From contig NZ_MWMO01000010.1 in assembly GCF_002556635.1 (NCBI RefSeq), positions 1 to 64,000 of the forward strand: a stretch of 64,000 nucleotides of DNA, written 5' to 3'. Positions within the stretch are counted from its first letter, which is position 1; every line of letters starts with the position of its first letter. This DNA comes from Novosphingobium sp. PC22D. Lineage in GTDB: Bacteria > Pseudomonadota > Alphaproteobacteria > Sphingomonadales > Sphingomonadaceae. Shown piece by piece: positions 10,297 to 18,605 of this stretch. The notes under the pieces were generated by a model. The model saw nothing but the letters and a program-made list of their open reading frames with translations, had not been told where the DNA came from and did not search any database. A program made the translations under genes and the position numbers.

Positions 10297-11868
10297 ATGA
10301 CCGAAACCAGTTTCGACGATCTGAACGACGCGCAGGATGCTGACGGCGTCGTCGATATCGCGGACGTCATGCAGAAGATGGCGGAGCACAAGGGCTGCGG
10401 CACCAGCAGCGATGGCGGCAAGGCGAGCTGCGGCTCGAGCGCGGGCCCGGCGGATATGCCGGCCGAAATCTGGGAAAAGGTGAAGAACCACCCGTGCTAT
10501 TCCGAAGAGGCGCACCACCACTATGCCCGCATGCACGTCGCGGTCGCGCCCGCCTGCAACATCCAGTGCAATTACTGTAACCGAAAGTATGACTGCGCCA
10601 ACGAGAGCCGCCCCGGCGTCGTCTCCGAACGGCTGACCCCCGAGCAAGCTTCGAAGAAGGTGCTCGCGGTCGCCTCGACGATTCCGCAGATGACGGTGCT
10701 CGGCATTGCCGGTCCCGGCGATCCGCTCGCCAATCCGGCCAAGACCTTCGAGACGTTCCGGCTGATCAGCGAAGTCGCGCCCGACATCAAGCTGTGCCTT
10801 TCGACCAACGGCCTCGCGCTGCCCGACTGGGTCGACGAGATCGCCAAGTACAAGGTCGATCACGTCACCATCACCATCAACATGGTGGACCCGGAAATCG
10901 GCCAGCACATCTATCCCTGGGTGTTCTGGGAGAACAAGCGCCTCCAGGGCTACGAAGCCGCCAAGATCCTCACCGAACGCCAGCTTCTCGGTCTCGAGAT
11001 GCTCACCGAGCGCGGCATCCTCGCCAAGATCAACTCGGTGATGATCCCGGGCATCAACGACAAGCACCTCGTCGAGGTGAACAAGGCGGTGAAGTCGCGC
11101 GGGGCGTTCCTGCACAACATCATGCCGCTGATTTCGGCGCCCGAGCACGGCACCGTATTCGGCCTCAACGGCCAGCGCGGCCCGACCGCGCAGGAGCTGA
11201 AGGCCCTGCAGGACGAGTGCGAGGGTGACATGAACATGATGCGCCATTGCCGCCAGTGCCGCGCCGACGCGGTCGGCCTGCTCGGCGAGGATCGCTCGGA
11301 GGAATTCACCACGGACAAGATCATGGCGATGGAGGTCGAATACGACGCCGAGGGCCGCAAGGCCTATCAGCAGGCGGTCGAGGCCGAACGCCAGGCGAAA
11401 GTCGCGGCCAAGGCAAGCGAACTCGACGGGCTCGAGGCCGCGGGCGACATCAAGATGCTCGTCGCGGTGGCGACCAAGGGCCACGGCGTGATCAATGAGC
11501 ATTTCGGTCACGCCAAGGAGTTCCAGATCTACGAGCTTTCCTCGGGCGGAGCCAAGTTCGTCGGCCACCGCCGCGTCGATCTCTATTGCCAGGGCGGCTA
11601 CGGCGAAGACGAGGGGCTCGAGACGATCATCCGAGCGATCAACGATTGCCACGCGGTGTTCGTCGCCAAGATCGGCGGTTGTCCCAAGGCCGACCTGACC
11701 AAGGCCGGGATCGAGCCGGTCGATGCCTATGCGCACGAATACATCGAGCAGTCGGCGCTGGTCTGGTTCAAGGACTACCTTGCCAAGGTGGCGTCGGGCG
11801 AACTCGTCCACGAGGCGCGCGGCGATGCGGCGATCCGGCAGGGCGCGCTGCTCCAGAAGGCGGGGTGA
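10297..11868 (+). CDS. nifB: FeMo-cofactor biosynthesis radical SAM protein NifB
   Basis: This 523-residue NifB makes NifB-co, the 8Fe-9S-C core of FeMo-cofactor, by radical SAM chemistry. The CxxxCxxC SAM-cluster motif is Cys87, 91 and 94 (ACNIQCNYC). Further conserved cysteines lie in [12 protein letters not shown] (about 310-322). A C-terminal NifX-like domain starts near residue 385 ([22 protein letters not shown]). The start at 10297 was chosen over an in-frame upstream extension because the promoter lies inside that extension. fdxN follows after 6 bases. Confidence 0.97.
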   Translation: MTETSFDDLNDAQDADGVVDIADVMQKMAEHKGCGTSSDGGKASCGSSAGPADMPAEIWEKVKNHPCYSEEAHHHYARMHVAVAPACNIQCNYCNRKYDCANESRPGVVSERLTPEQASKKVLAVASTIPQMTVLGIAGPGDPLANPAKTFETFRLISEVAPDIKLCLSTNGLALPDWVDEIAKYKVDHVTITINMVDPEIGQHIYPWVFWENKRLQGYEAAKILTERQLLGLEMLTERGILAKINSVMIPGINDKHLVEVNKAVKSRGAFLHNIMPLISAPEHGTVFGLNGQRGPTAQELKALQDECEGDMNMMRHCRQCRADAVGLLGEDRSEEFTTDKIMAMEVEYDAEGRKAYQQAVEAERQAKVAAKASELDGLEAAGDIKMLVAVATKGHGVINEHFGHAKEFQIYELSSGGAKFVGHRRVDLYCQGGYGEDEGLETIIRAINDCHAVFVAKIGGCPKADLTKAGIEPVDAYAHEYIEQSALVWFKDYLAKVASGELVHEARGDAAIRQGALLQKAG

Positions 11869-11874
11869 CGCGCG

Positions 11875-12093
11875 ATGCCGTTCAAGATCGTCGCCAGCCA
11901 GTGCACCAATTGCACCGCCTGCGAGGCGCTCTGTCCCAACCAGGCGATCTCCGAGGCGGGCAATACCTTCGTCATCGACCCGGCGCTGTGCACCGAGTGC
12001 ATCGGCCACTTCGACGACCCGCAGTGCGTTGCCATATGTCCGGTCGATGACACCTGTGTCATCGACCGGAGCCTGCCGAGGTACGCGCCGTGA
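11875..12093 (+). CDS. fdxN: Ferredoxin FdxN, 2[4Fe-4S]
   Basis: This 72-residue ferredoxin has Cys10/13/16/20 and Cys39/42/51/55, with the same eight-residue insertion as the ferredoxin at 7888. nifB-fdxN is a conserved pair, and FdxN is known in other diazotrophs as an electron donor to NifB or nitrogenase. The last four bases overlap the GTG of the next gene. Confidence 0.93.
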   Translation: MPFKIVASQCTNCTACEALCPNQAISEAGNTFVIDPALCTECIGHFDDPQCVAICPVDDTCVIDRSLPRYAP

Positions 12094-12641
12094 CGGACAA
12101 GTTCGATCCGCTCGAAGGGGCCGGGGGGGCGGCCGGCGACAGGATGGCCGACGAGATCCTGCAGAGCCCGCTGCTTGGCGGCGGGCTCCCGGCCGAGGCG
12201 CGGCGGCAGCTTGATCTCGCGGCCGAACGCTACCGCTTCACCGATGTCGCCGAGACGCACTTGTTCGAGGCCGAGCGGATCGCGCCCGATCATGCCGCTG
12301 TGCTGATCGCGCTTTATCGGTTCTACTTCTACAAGGGGCGTCTCACAGAGGCGCTCGATGTCGCGCGCGCCTGCGTCGAAAAGGCGCTCAAGCTCAACGT
12401 GCTCGGGGACGACTGGCGCAAGGTCGAGCCGGACGACGCGCCGTTCGGCCGCTGGGAGGCGCTGCTGCCGCGCTTCTTTCTCTTCAGCCTCAAGGGCTAC
12501 GCCTACCTCTCGCTGCGGCTCGGCATGGTCGAGCAGGGCCGCGCGGCGGCCGAGAAGCTGCTCGCGCTAGACCCCCGCGACCGGATCGGCGCCAAGGTCC
12601 TGATCGACGTGCTCGACGCGATGGAGGAAGCCGATGACTAA
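12090..12641 (+). CDS. TPR-like nif-associated hypothetical protein
   Basis: This 183-residue alpha-helical protein has TPR-like helix pairs ([52 protein letters not shown]). It starts with GTG overlapping the fdxN stop and ends overlapping nifZ, so it is embedded in a translationally coupled series. Proteins of this kind occur behind nifB-fdxN in other alphaproteobacteria. No catalytic motif is visible; a scaffolding role in nitrogenase maturation is inference. Confidence 0.65.
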   Translation: MTDKFDPLEGAGGAAGDRMADEILQSPLLGGGLPAEARRQLDLAAERYRFTDVAETHLFEAERIAPDHAAVLIALYRFYFYKGRLTEALDVARACVEKALKLNVLGDDWRKVEPDDAPFGRWEALLPRFFLFSLKGYAYLSLRLGMVEQGRAAAEKLLALDPRDRIGAKVLIDVLDAMEEADD

Positions 12642-12978
12642 CATCGTGCGCGACAGCGACGTGGTCGAACTCAACGGCCCGCCCGCCTTCCGCTACGGTG
12701 AGCGGGTGCGCGCCAAGCGCCTCGTGCGCAACGACGGCACGTACGCGGGCCGCGAGATCGGCGACCAGCTCTGCCGCAAGGGCGAGGAGGGCGTGGTCGT
12801 ATCGATCGGTACCTTCCTGCAGCAGTTCTACATCTACGGCGTCGAGTTCCTCGAAAGCGGGCACCGCGTCGGCATGAAGCGCCGCGAGCTCGAGCCGGTC
12901 TGGACCGGCGAGGAAGACGAGGACGAACTGCCGAGCGCGCTGCCGATCTCGGCCTCGGCAGCGGGAGCGGGCCGATGA
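12634..12978 (+). CDS. nifZ: Nitrogenase maturation protein NifZ
   Basis: This 114-residue protein carries the NifZ domain: YGERVRAKRLVRNDGTY near residue 21, GREIGDQL near 39, then SIGTFLQQFYIYGVEF and GHRVGMKRREL. NifZ helps form the second P-cluster of the MoFe protein. The C-terminal 20 residues are acidic then Ala/Ser-rich. It overlaps both neighbours; the next gene encodes a second NifZ-like domain. Confidence 0.93.
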   Translation: MTNIVRDSDVVELNGPPAFRYGERVRAKRLVRNDGTYAGREIGDQLCRKGEEGVVVSIGTFLQQFYIYGVEFLESGHRVGMKRRELEPVWTGEEDEDELPSALPISASAAGAGR

Positions 12979-13238
12979 TGGACATCCGCGAACCGGCTTT
13001 CCAATGGGGCCAGCCCGTGCGGGCCGTCGCCGACATCGTCAACGACGGCAGCCATCCGCACGCGGGCCCGGACGAACTGCTCGTCGCGCGCGGCGCGCCT
13101 GGCGAAGTGGTCAACGTCGGTCACCACCAGGACAGCAACCAGCCGGTCTACATCGTCGAATTCGCCGGAGAACGCGGCACGGTCGTGGTCGGCTGCTTCG
13201 AGGAGGAACTGGCCGCGCGAGCGGGAGGGCCACGCTGA
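12975..13238 (+). CDS. Second NifZ-like domain protein
   Basis: This 87-residue protein is a divergent NifZ-like domain: FQWGQPVRAVADIVNDGSHP, GAPGEVVNVG and PVYIVEFAG align with the barrel of NifZ but lack the FLQQFYIY core. In some diazotrophs NifZ is longer with two such halves, so this may be the split-off second half. Start and stop overlap the neighbouring genes by 4 and 1 bases. Confidence 0.75.
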   Translation: MMDIREPAFQWGQPVRAVADIVNDGSHPHAGPDELLVARGAPGEVVNVGHHQDSNQPVYIVEFAGERGTVVVGCFEEELAARAGGPR

Positions 13239-13609
13239 TGTCGATTGCCGCCGCCGCCACGCGCCGATTTGCTGCCGGCAGGAGCAGCCCGCGCCATCCC
13301 AACGAACTCGACGCCATGCGTATCTCGCGCGCGATCGAGACGCGCGAGCGCTATCGCTACGTCCAACCGACCGTGCAACTCGTCGAGAACGGCTATCTCG
13401 TGCGCAGCCCGTGCTGTTCGCGCAAGGTCGATCCCGAGGGCGGCGAAATCGACGTCGCCTGGCTCGAATGGGATGAGCTCCGCGCCGAATGGACGCTGCT
13501 GCGCAAGGACCACGCCGCCGGGTGCTGGCTTGAGGACAGCCGCTATGCGCGCCTCGGCGAGCTGCTGATGCGGCTGGCGAGCGATCCGGCGCGGACGTTC
13601 TGGCAATGA
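13238..13609 (+). CDS. DUF3024-type nif-associated protein
   Basis: This 123-residue protein has the features I associate with DUF3024 proteins: RHPNELDAMRI, RYRYVQPTV, SPCCSRKVDPEGGEIDVAWLE and a RKDHAAGCWLEDSRY segment. The SPCCSRK cysteine pair is conserved in this group. Function unknown. Its ATG overlaps the previous TGA (TGATG) and its end overlaps the next ATG. Confidence 0.65.
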   Translation: MSIAAAATRRFAAGRSSPRHPNELDAMRISRAIETRERYRYVQPTVQLVENGYLVRSPCCSRKVDPEGGEIDVAWLEWDELRAEWTLLRKDHAAGCWLEDSRYARLGELLMRLASDPARTFWQ

Positions 13610-13872
13610 GCGCCGAGGAACTCGCGCGCCTTGGCGCCCTGGTCGATGCGCTCAAGGGACAGGGCGCCGACGCGATGGCTTACGGCATCTCCAGGCTGCT
13701 GCCGCACATCACCACGCGCCGCTGCGATGCGTCGGACGTGCTCGAGGAGCCGTATGTGTCGAACGAGGCCTGCGACGTCCACCTGCTCGACGCGAGCGGC
13801 CACTGCATCCGGGTGACCGACGAGCCCGGCGAGGCGAACGCCATCCTCATCGCCGAAAGGACATCGCCATGA
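13606..13872 (+). CDS. DUF6129-type small nif-associated protein
   Basis: This 88-residue soluble protein (LRxLLPHITTRRCDASDV, EACDVHLLDASGHCIRVTD) resembles small uncharacterised proteins found in nif clusters, which I believe are classed as DUF6129. Two cysteines, no membrane segment or catalytic motif. It is coupled by ATGA overlaps to both neighbours. Confidence 0.55.
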   Translation: MSAEELARLGALVDALKGQGADAMAYGISRLLPHITTRRCDASDVLEEPYVSNEACDVHLLDASGHCIRVTDEPGEANAILIAERTSP

Positions 13873-15047
13873 GCGCCGAAGTCATCGCCATCACGACCGG
13901 CGAGCCGGTCCAGATTCCGCTGTGTGACCCCGACCTGACACTGCACGACGTGCTCGCCGTCGAGCATGTGCTGCGCGGCAATCGGCTCGGCGAGGGGCCG
14001 GTCGCCGAGGAACTCGAACGTGCCTTCGCCGGCTATGTCGGCCGCGCGCGCGGTCTCGCGGTCTCGAATGCGGCGCTGGGCCTGCTGATCGCGCTCACCG
14101 CCAAGGGCATCGGCGCGGGCGACGAGGTAATCCTGCCCGCGCACGGCTATCGCGAACTCGGCCACGCCGTGCTGCGCAGCGGTGCGACCCCGGTCTTCGC
14201 CGACATCGACTACTGGTCGGGCTGTCTCTCGCCCGACAAGGCTGCGGCGCAAGTCACGCCCAGGACCCGGGCCGTCATCGCCGGCAACGTCTGCGGCCAT
14301 CCGGCCAACTGGCCGAAGCTGCGCGAACTGGCCGACGCGCACGGTCTGTTCCTCATCGAGGATTCGAGCGAAGCCATCGGCTCGCGGCACCAGGCGGGCA
14401 TGGTCGGCAGCTTTGGCGACGTGGCGATCTTCGACTTCGCGCAGCCCGGCGTGATCTGCTGCGGCGAGGGCGGCCTCGTGCTGACCGACGATGCCACGCT
14501 GGCGATGGCGATGCGCCGGCTGCGCTCGCGCGCGCTGGCCGATCGCGGCTCGGTTTCGGCGACGGTCGATGCACCCTTCGGCGCGGCGATGGGCGAAGTC
14601 ACCGCGGCCCTCGCGCTGGCGCAATTCGAACGGCTCGACGTCGCGCTCGAGCGCAGGCGCGGCATCCAGGCGATGTACGACGGCTTCATGCAGAGCTTCG
14701 AGGGGATCAAGCCACCCTACGTGGCGCCCGAGGTCGAGGAAGTGCACTGGTTCCTCTACGTCGTCCATCTCGGCACCCGCTTCACCCGCTCGTCGCGCGA
14801 CGCGATTCTGGAGGATCTGCGCACCGAGGCGATCGAGGCACATGCCTATTCGAGTCCGCTGCATCTCCAGCGCGCCTATCGCGAGCGCGGCTGGAAGAAG
14901 GGCGACCTGTTCGTCACCGAAAAGGTCGCCGATCGCGCCATCGCACTCCCGTTTCACGCCCACCTCACGCCCGAGCAGGTCGCCTTCATCGTCGCCCGGC
15001 TCAAGGACGCCTCGATCAATTCGGGCGCGGGCGCGGCGATCTATTGA
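13869..15047 (+). CDS. DegT/DnrJ/EryC1-fold protein lacking the PLP lysine
   Basis: This 392-residue protein has the whole DegT/AHBA-synthase aminotransferase fold: LGEGPVAEELE near 40, SNAALGL near 66, GDEVILPAHGY near 84, and EDSSEA with the PLP-contacting Asp165. In the family an S-x-H-x-x-K segment lies just before GEGG and its lysine holds PLP. Here the segment before GEGG (199-202) is DFAQPGVICC, putting Gly194 at the lysine position and Asp at the usual Ser. An ordinary aminotransferase reaction is therefore unlikely. It sits inside the coupled nifB operon. Confidence 0.8.
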   Translation: MSAEVIAITTGEPVQIPLCDPDLTLHDVLAVEHVLRGNRLGEGPVAEELERAFAGYVGRARGLAVSNAALGLLIALTAKGIGAGDEVILPAHGYRELGHAVLRSGATPVFADIDYWSGCLSPDKAAAQVTPRTRAVIAGNVCGHPANWPKLRELADAHGLFLIEDSSEAIGSRHQAGMVGSFGDVAIFDFAQPGVICCGEGGLVLTDDATLAMAMRRLRSRALADRGSVSATVDAPFGAAMGEVTAALALAQFERLDVALERRRGIQAMYDGFMQSFEGIKPPYVAPEVEEVHWFLYVVHLGTRFTRSSRDAILEDLRTEAIEAHAYSSPLHLQRAYRERGWKKGDLFVTEKVADRAIALPFHAHLTPEQVAFIVARLKDASINSGAGAAIY

Positions 15048-15061
15048 AAGGACCAAAGACC

Positions 15062-15361
15062 ATGACCACGCTCACCATCATGCCCTCCGCCACCGCGCTT
15101 GCGGTCAGCGAGGGCGACAACCTGCTCGCGGTGCTCAACGCGGCGGGCGCGCCGATCCGGACCAAGTGCGGCGGCGAAGGCAATTGCGGCAAGTGCCACA
15201 TCTTCGTGACCGAGGGCCGTAAGGGCCTCTCGAAGATCTCCCGCGAGGAGAACGCGACGCTCGACACCATCGTCGGTGTCGGCTCCAAGTCGCGCCTCGC
15301 CTGCCAGACGACGATCCTGGGCACCGAGGACGTGACCGTCGAGATTCTCTCGTTCGTCTAG
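15062..15361 (+). CDS. [2Fe-2S] plant/adrenodoxin-type ferredoxin
   Basis: This 99-residue ferredoxin has Cys36, Cys42, Cys45 (CGGEGNCGKC) and Cys81 (RLACQT), the classical [2Fe-2S] pattern. The ATG at 15062 has AAAGGA about 10 bases upstream; an earlier in-frame TTG at 15044 overlaps that site. It is in the nifB operon before bolA and the glutaredoxin, so it may serve electron transfer or Fe-S assembly there. It could also relate to the Shethna-type protective ferredoxins, though it is shorter. Confidence 0.88.
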   Translation: MTTLTIMPSATALAVSEGDNLLAVLNAAGAPIRTKCGGEGNCGKCHIFVTEGRKGLSKISREENATLDTIVGVGSKSRLACQTTILGTEDVTVEILSFV

Positions 15362-15372
15362 GGAGCCGCGCC

Positions 15373-15609
15373 ATGGCCATGAACTCCGAGGAGATCGAAT
15401 CGCGCATCACCGCCGCCTTTCCCGACGCGCAGGTGATCATGGTCGATCTCGCCGGCGACGGCGATCACTGGGCGGCGCGGGTCACGTCGTCGGCCTTCGC
15501 CGGCAAGAGCCGGATCCAGCAGCACAAGATGGTCTACGCCGCGATCGGGCCGGACATGGGCGATGCGCTTCACGCGCTCGCGCTGCAGACATTCGTTCCT
15601 GTAAACTGA
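15373..15609 (+). CDS. BolA-family protein
   Basis: This 78-residue protein has the BolA fold signature: IESRITAAFP, a central GDGDHWAARVTSSAFAGKS loop, RIQQHKMVYAAI and a C-terminal HALALQT. BolA proteins pair with CGFS monothiol glutaredoxins to hold [2Fe-2S] clusters, and exactly such a glutaredoxin follows after 12 bases. Its place in a NifA-controlled operon suggests a nif-dedicated Fe-S trafficking pair. Confidence 0.9.
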   Translation: MAMNSEEIESRITAAFPDAQVIMVDLAGDGDHWAARVTSSAFAGKSRIQQHKMVYAAIGPDMGDALHALALQTFVPVN

Positions 15610-15621
15610 AAGGAAATGGCG

Positions 15622-15936
15622 ATGACGACATCAGACCGCATCCGCAAGCTCGTCACGGATAACGAGATCGTCGTGTTCATGAAGGGCGATCCCACCCAGC
15701 CCAAGTGCGGCTTTTCCGCCGGCGTGGTGAAGGTGCTCGATGCCCTCGGCCGTCCCTACCTGGGCGTCGACGTGCTCGAGGACCCGTTCCTGCGCGAAGG
15801 CATTAAGGAATACTCGGACTGGCCGACGCTGCCGCAACTCTACGTCAACGGCGAATTCGTCGGCGGCTGCGACATCGTGCGCGAAATGTACACCAGCGGC
15901 GAACTCCAGGCGATGTTCGCGGACGCGAGCGCCTGA
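15622..15936 (+). CDS. grxD: Grx4-type monothiol glutaredoxin
   Basis: This protein of about 104 residues contains the CGFS active site in QPKCGFSAG, WPTLPQLYVNGEFVGGCDI and the usual FMKG start of the Grx4 family. It ligates [2Fe-2S] clusters with glutathione and BolA. GAAAGGA lies 7 bases before the ATG at 15622; another ATG 6 bases earlier (15616) is too close to that site. It follows the BolA gene, with the di-Mop gene 1 base behind. Confidence 0.92.
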   Translation: MTTSDRIRKLVTDNEIVVFMKGDPTQPKCGFSAGVVKVLDALGRPYLGVDVLEDPFLREGIKEYSDWPTLPQLYVNGEFVGGCDIVREMYTSGELQAMFADASA

Positions 15937-15937
15937 C

Positions 15938-16408
15938 ATGGCGACGCTCGCGCGGTTGCCGGTACGGAGCCGGACGACGCTGCGCACCAGCGCGCGCAAC
16001 ATGCTCTCAGGGATCGTCACCGCCATCTCGCATGGCCCGGTGAACGCCGAGGTGGGGCTGCTCGTCAACGAACACATCGTCATCGATGCGCTCGTTTCGA
16101 ACGGATGCCTTGCCGCGCTCGATCTCGTCGCCGGGGGCCGGGCCGTGGCGCTGATCAACGCAAGCTTCGTGACCCTGCTCGCCGATACGCCCGACCTCAG
16201 GATTTCGGCGCGCAATCTCATCGGCGGCACCGTCGTCGCGGTGACCGAAGGGCCGGTCGACAGCGAGGTCGTGCTCGCCATCGGCGGCGGCCGCGAGCTG
16301 GCCGCCATCGTCACGACCCATTCGCTGCGCGAGCTGGGGCTGGTGACCGGGGGCGAAGCGCTCGCCTGCTTCAAGGCGAGCCACGTCATTCTCGCCGCCG
16401 AGACCTGA
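15938..16408 (+). CDS. Tandem Mop (molybdate-binding) protein
   Basis: This 156-residue protein contains two TOBE/Mop domains: SARNMLSGIVTAI near 18 and SARNLIGGTVVAV near 91, each followed by NAE/DSE-V and an A-x-I/F-K-A-S motif. Molbindins of this type store or carry molybdate. As last gene of the nifB operon it probably buffers molybdenum for FeMo-cofactor. A strong terminator follows 16 bases later, and a single-Mop gene faces it from the other strand. Confidence 0.88.
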   Translation: MATLARLPVRSRTTLRTSARNMLSGIVTAISHGPVNAEVGLLVNEHIVIDALVSNGCLAALDLVAGGRAVALINASFVTLLADTPDLRISARNLIGGTVVAVTEGPVDSEVVLAIGGGRELAAIVTTHSLRELGLVTGGEALACFKASHVILAAET

Positions 16409-16423
16409 GGAGCTGGAGGAGGA

Positions 16424-16462
16424 GGATGGCCGGCGGTGCCCGAGCACCGCTGGCCGTCCTTT
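16424..16462. terminator. Bidirectional terminator between two Mop genes
   Basis: A 16-base-pair stem with a four-base CCGA loop (two G-T pairs only) is followed by a TCCTTTC tail. It lies between the convergent ends of the nifB operon and the minus-strand Mop gene and should end both transcripts. Confidence 0.85.
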
Positions 16463-16488
16463 CATTCGGCCCGCGTGGGGCTTTCCGG

Positions 16489-16695
16489 CTACTTGCCGAT
16501 CATCACGTCGCTGGCCTTGACGATCACGGTGACCGCGTCGCCTGGCGCGAGGCCGAGATCCGCGATCGCTTCCTCGGTGATGTTCGCGGTGATCGTCTGG
16601 CCGCCGCCGATGGCGACCTTTACGCTGCCGTTGACGGCGCCGGGCGTGATCGTTTCGACCGTGCCGCTGATCTGATTGCGTGCGCTGATCTTCAT
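16489..16695 (-). CDS. Single-domain molbindin Mop
   Basis: This 68-residue protein is one Mop domain: MKISARNQISGTVETI, GAVNGSVKVAIGGG and TVIVKASDVMIGK. Such molbindins assemble into oligomers that bind several molybdate ions. It is encoded opposite the tandem-Mop gene across a shared terminator and downstream of the receiver-domain gene on the same strand (143-base gap). No NifA or sigma54 site is seen in front of it. Confidence 0.92.
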   Translation of the reverse strand: MKISARNQISGTVETITPGAVNGSVKVAIGGGQTITANITEEAIADLGLAPGDAVTVIVKASDVMIGK

Positions 16696-16838
16696 GGTTG
16701 CGTCCCTTCAAATTGGCCTTGATGTCGGCCCTCCGGGCAATCCGCTCACCGGGAGGCAGAATATCGCACGGCGCGCCAAGCGCCAGTGCCTTCGATGCGC
16801 TCCCCCTGTTCGCGGCGCCTGGCGAGTCCAGGCGGCGG

Positions 16839-17270
16839 TTACAGCCCGCCGAGCTGGATCAGCGGCGCGCCGCCAGCGCGGCCGAGCACGGTATCGACCT
16901 TCTGGCGCACCGCCTCGATCCGCAGCGGCTTCATCAGCGCCCCGGCGGCGCCCGCCTTGAGCGCGGCGAGGCCGAGTTCCTCGTCCTCCTGCCCCGCGAC
17001 GATCAGCACCCGCGCGGCCGGATAGCGCTCGGCGATCCTTGCCAGCGCTTCGAGCCCTTCGGCGCGCAGGATCGACATGCCGAGGATCAGCACGTCGGGC
17101 TTGAGCCACTCCTCGCCCTTGGCGAAGGCCTCGGCCAGGCTCGCCAGTTCGTGCGTCTCGATCTCATCGTGCAGCATGAACTGCAGCGCGGCGCGAGTGA
17201 TCTCGTCTTCGTCGACCACGAAGATGCGGCGTTCGTCGAGCGTCTTGGAAGTTTCGACACCGATCTGCAT
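16839..17270 (-). CDS. Receiver-domain protein lacking the phosphoacceptor Asp
   Basis: This 143-residue stand-alone response-regulator receiver domain has the acidic pair (Asp20/Glu21) and the MKPL lysine (114). At the end of beta-3, where LLD is expected, the sequence is DVLILGMS, with Gly64 in the aspartate position. Ordinary phosphorylation therefore looks impossible, and it may be a pseudo-receiver that signals by protein contact. No output domain. It is divergent from nifH, 359 bases away across the nifH promoter region. Confidence 0.8.
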   Translation of the reverse strand: MQIGVETSKTLDERRIFVVDEDEITRAALQFMLHDEIETHELASLAEAFAKGEEWLKPDVLILGMSILRAEGLEALARIAERYPAARVLIVAGQEDEELGLAALKAGAAGALMKPLRIEAVRQKVDTVLGRAGGAPLIQLGGL

Positions 17271-17377
17271 TGCGGGTTCTCCATCGGACTGTTTCCGCCA
17301 GGAGCCAAGCAAGTCGCGCGCCAAGCCGCGCTGCGGCGCAAAATGGCCCGTCGGGCACGGCCGGAGCATGTCGCACG

Positions 17378-17393
17378 TGTGTCCTTTGCGACA
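17378..17393 (+). promoter_or_regulatory. NifA upstream activator site 1 of nifH
   Basis: Exact TGT-N10-ACA, about 133 bases before the expected nifH start site. It contains TTGCGACA, also present in the fdx and nifB promoter regions. Confidence 0.82.
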
Positions 17394-17406
17394 AGCAGGG
17401 CGGCTT

Positions 17407-17422
17407 TGTTCGCTTTGTCACA
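17407..17422 (+). promoter_or_regulatory. NifA upstream activator site 2 of nifH
   Basis: Second exact TGT-N10-ACA, 29 bases after the first and so on nearly the same relative face after about three helical turns. It is about 104 bases before the expected start site. Confidence 0.82.
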
Positions 17423-17492
17423 CGGTCCGACACGGCCCGACATTTGCGCGAAACCCGCAAGAAACGGGCTTCTTTTTGCGGTTGCGAGCATT

Positions 17493-17508
17493 TGGCACGG
17501 CCCGTGCA
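17493..17508 (+). promoter_or_regulatory. Sigma54 promoter of nifHDK
   Basis: TGGCACGGCCCGTGCA has the GG-N10-GC spacing of a -24/-12 promoter. It is followed by a leader of about 110 bases with TTAGGAG just before the nifH ATG. The 359-base gap 17271-17629 holds only this control region. Confidence 0.9.
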
Positions 17509-17620
17509 GAGGGGTTGGCGCAGCGGAGGTTGGCCCGCTGGCCCGTCGCTCACGATTTGCGCGGCGGGGAGAGGCCGGAGGGGCTGAACCCTTCGGCCAA
17601 AGACCGTGCAAACAGCTTAG

Positions 17621-18508
<888 letters not shown>

Positions 18509-18517
18509 CCGATCGAA

Positions 18518-18557
18518 CCCGGGCCTGCCGCCACGTGCGACCGGCGGCAGGTCCGGG
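18518..18557 (+). other. Strong mRNA hairpin between nifH and nifD
   Basis: A 15-base-pair stem (18518-18532 with 18543-18557, one G-T pair) closes a 10-base loop. No T-run follows, so it is more likely an mRNA-stabilising or processing hairpin, or partial attenuator, than a full terminator. Confidence 0.75.
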
Positions 18558-18605
18558 CCTTCGAGGAACGATCGGAACCGAGCACCCGAAGCAGGAGATC
18601 AAATC

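Noticed and set aside
9106..12009. A 967-codon minus-strand frame opposite nifB
   Set aside because: Antisense shadow of SIR2-nifB-fdxN with no homology-like motifs; the plus-strand genes are unambiguous.
13001..13240. Possibility that the second NifZ-like frame is only a frameshifted end of NifZ
   Set aside because: It has its own ATG with 4-base overlap, a full barrel-like domain and a clean stop, so it is a separate gene.
17416..17432. A third TGT...ACA pair in the nifH promoter region
   Set aside because: Spacing is 11, not 10, and it overlaps the exact site at 17407-17422; not counted as an independent NifA site.
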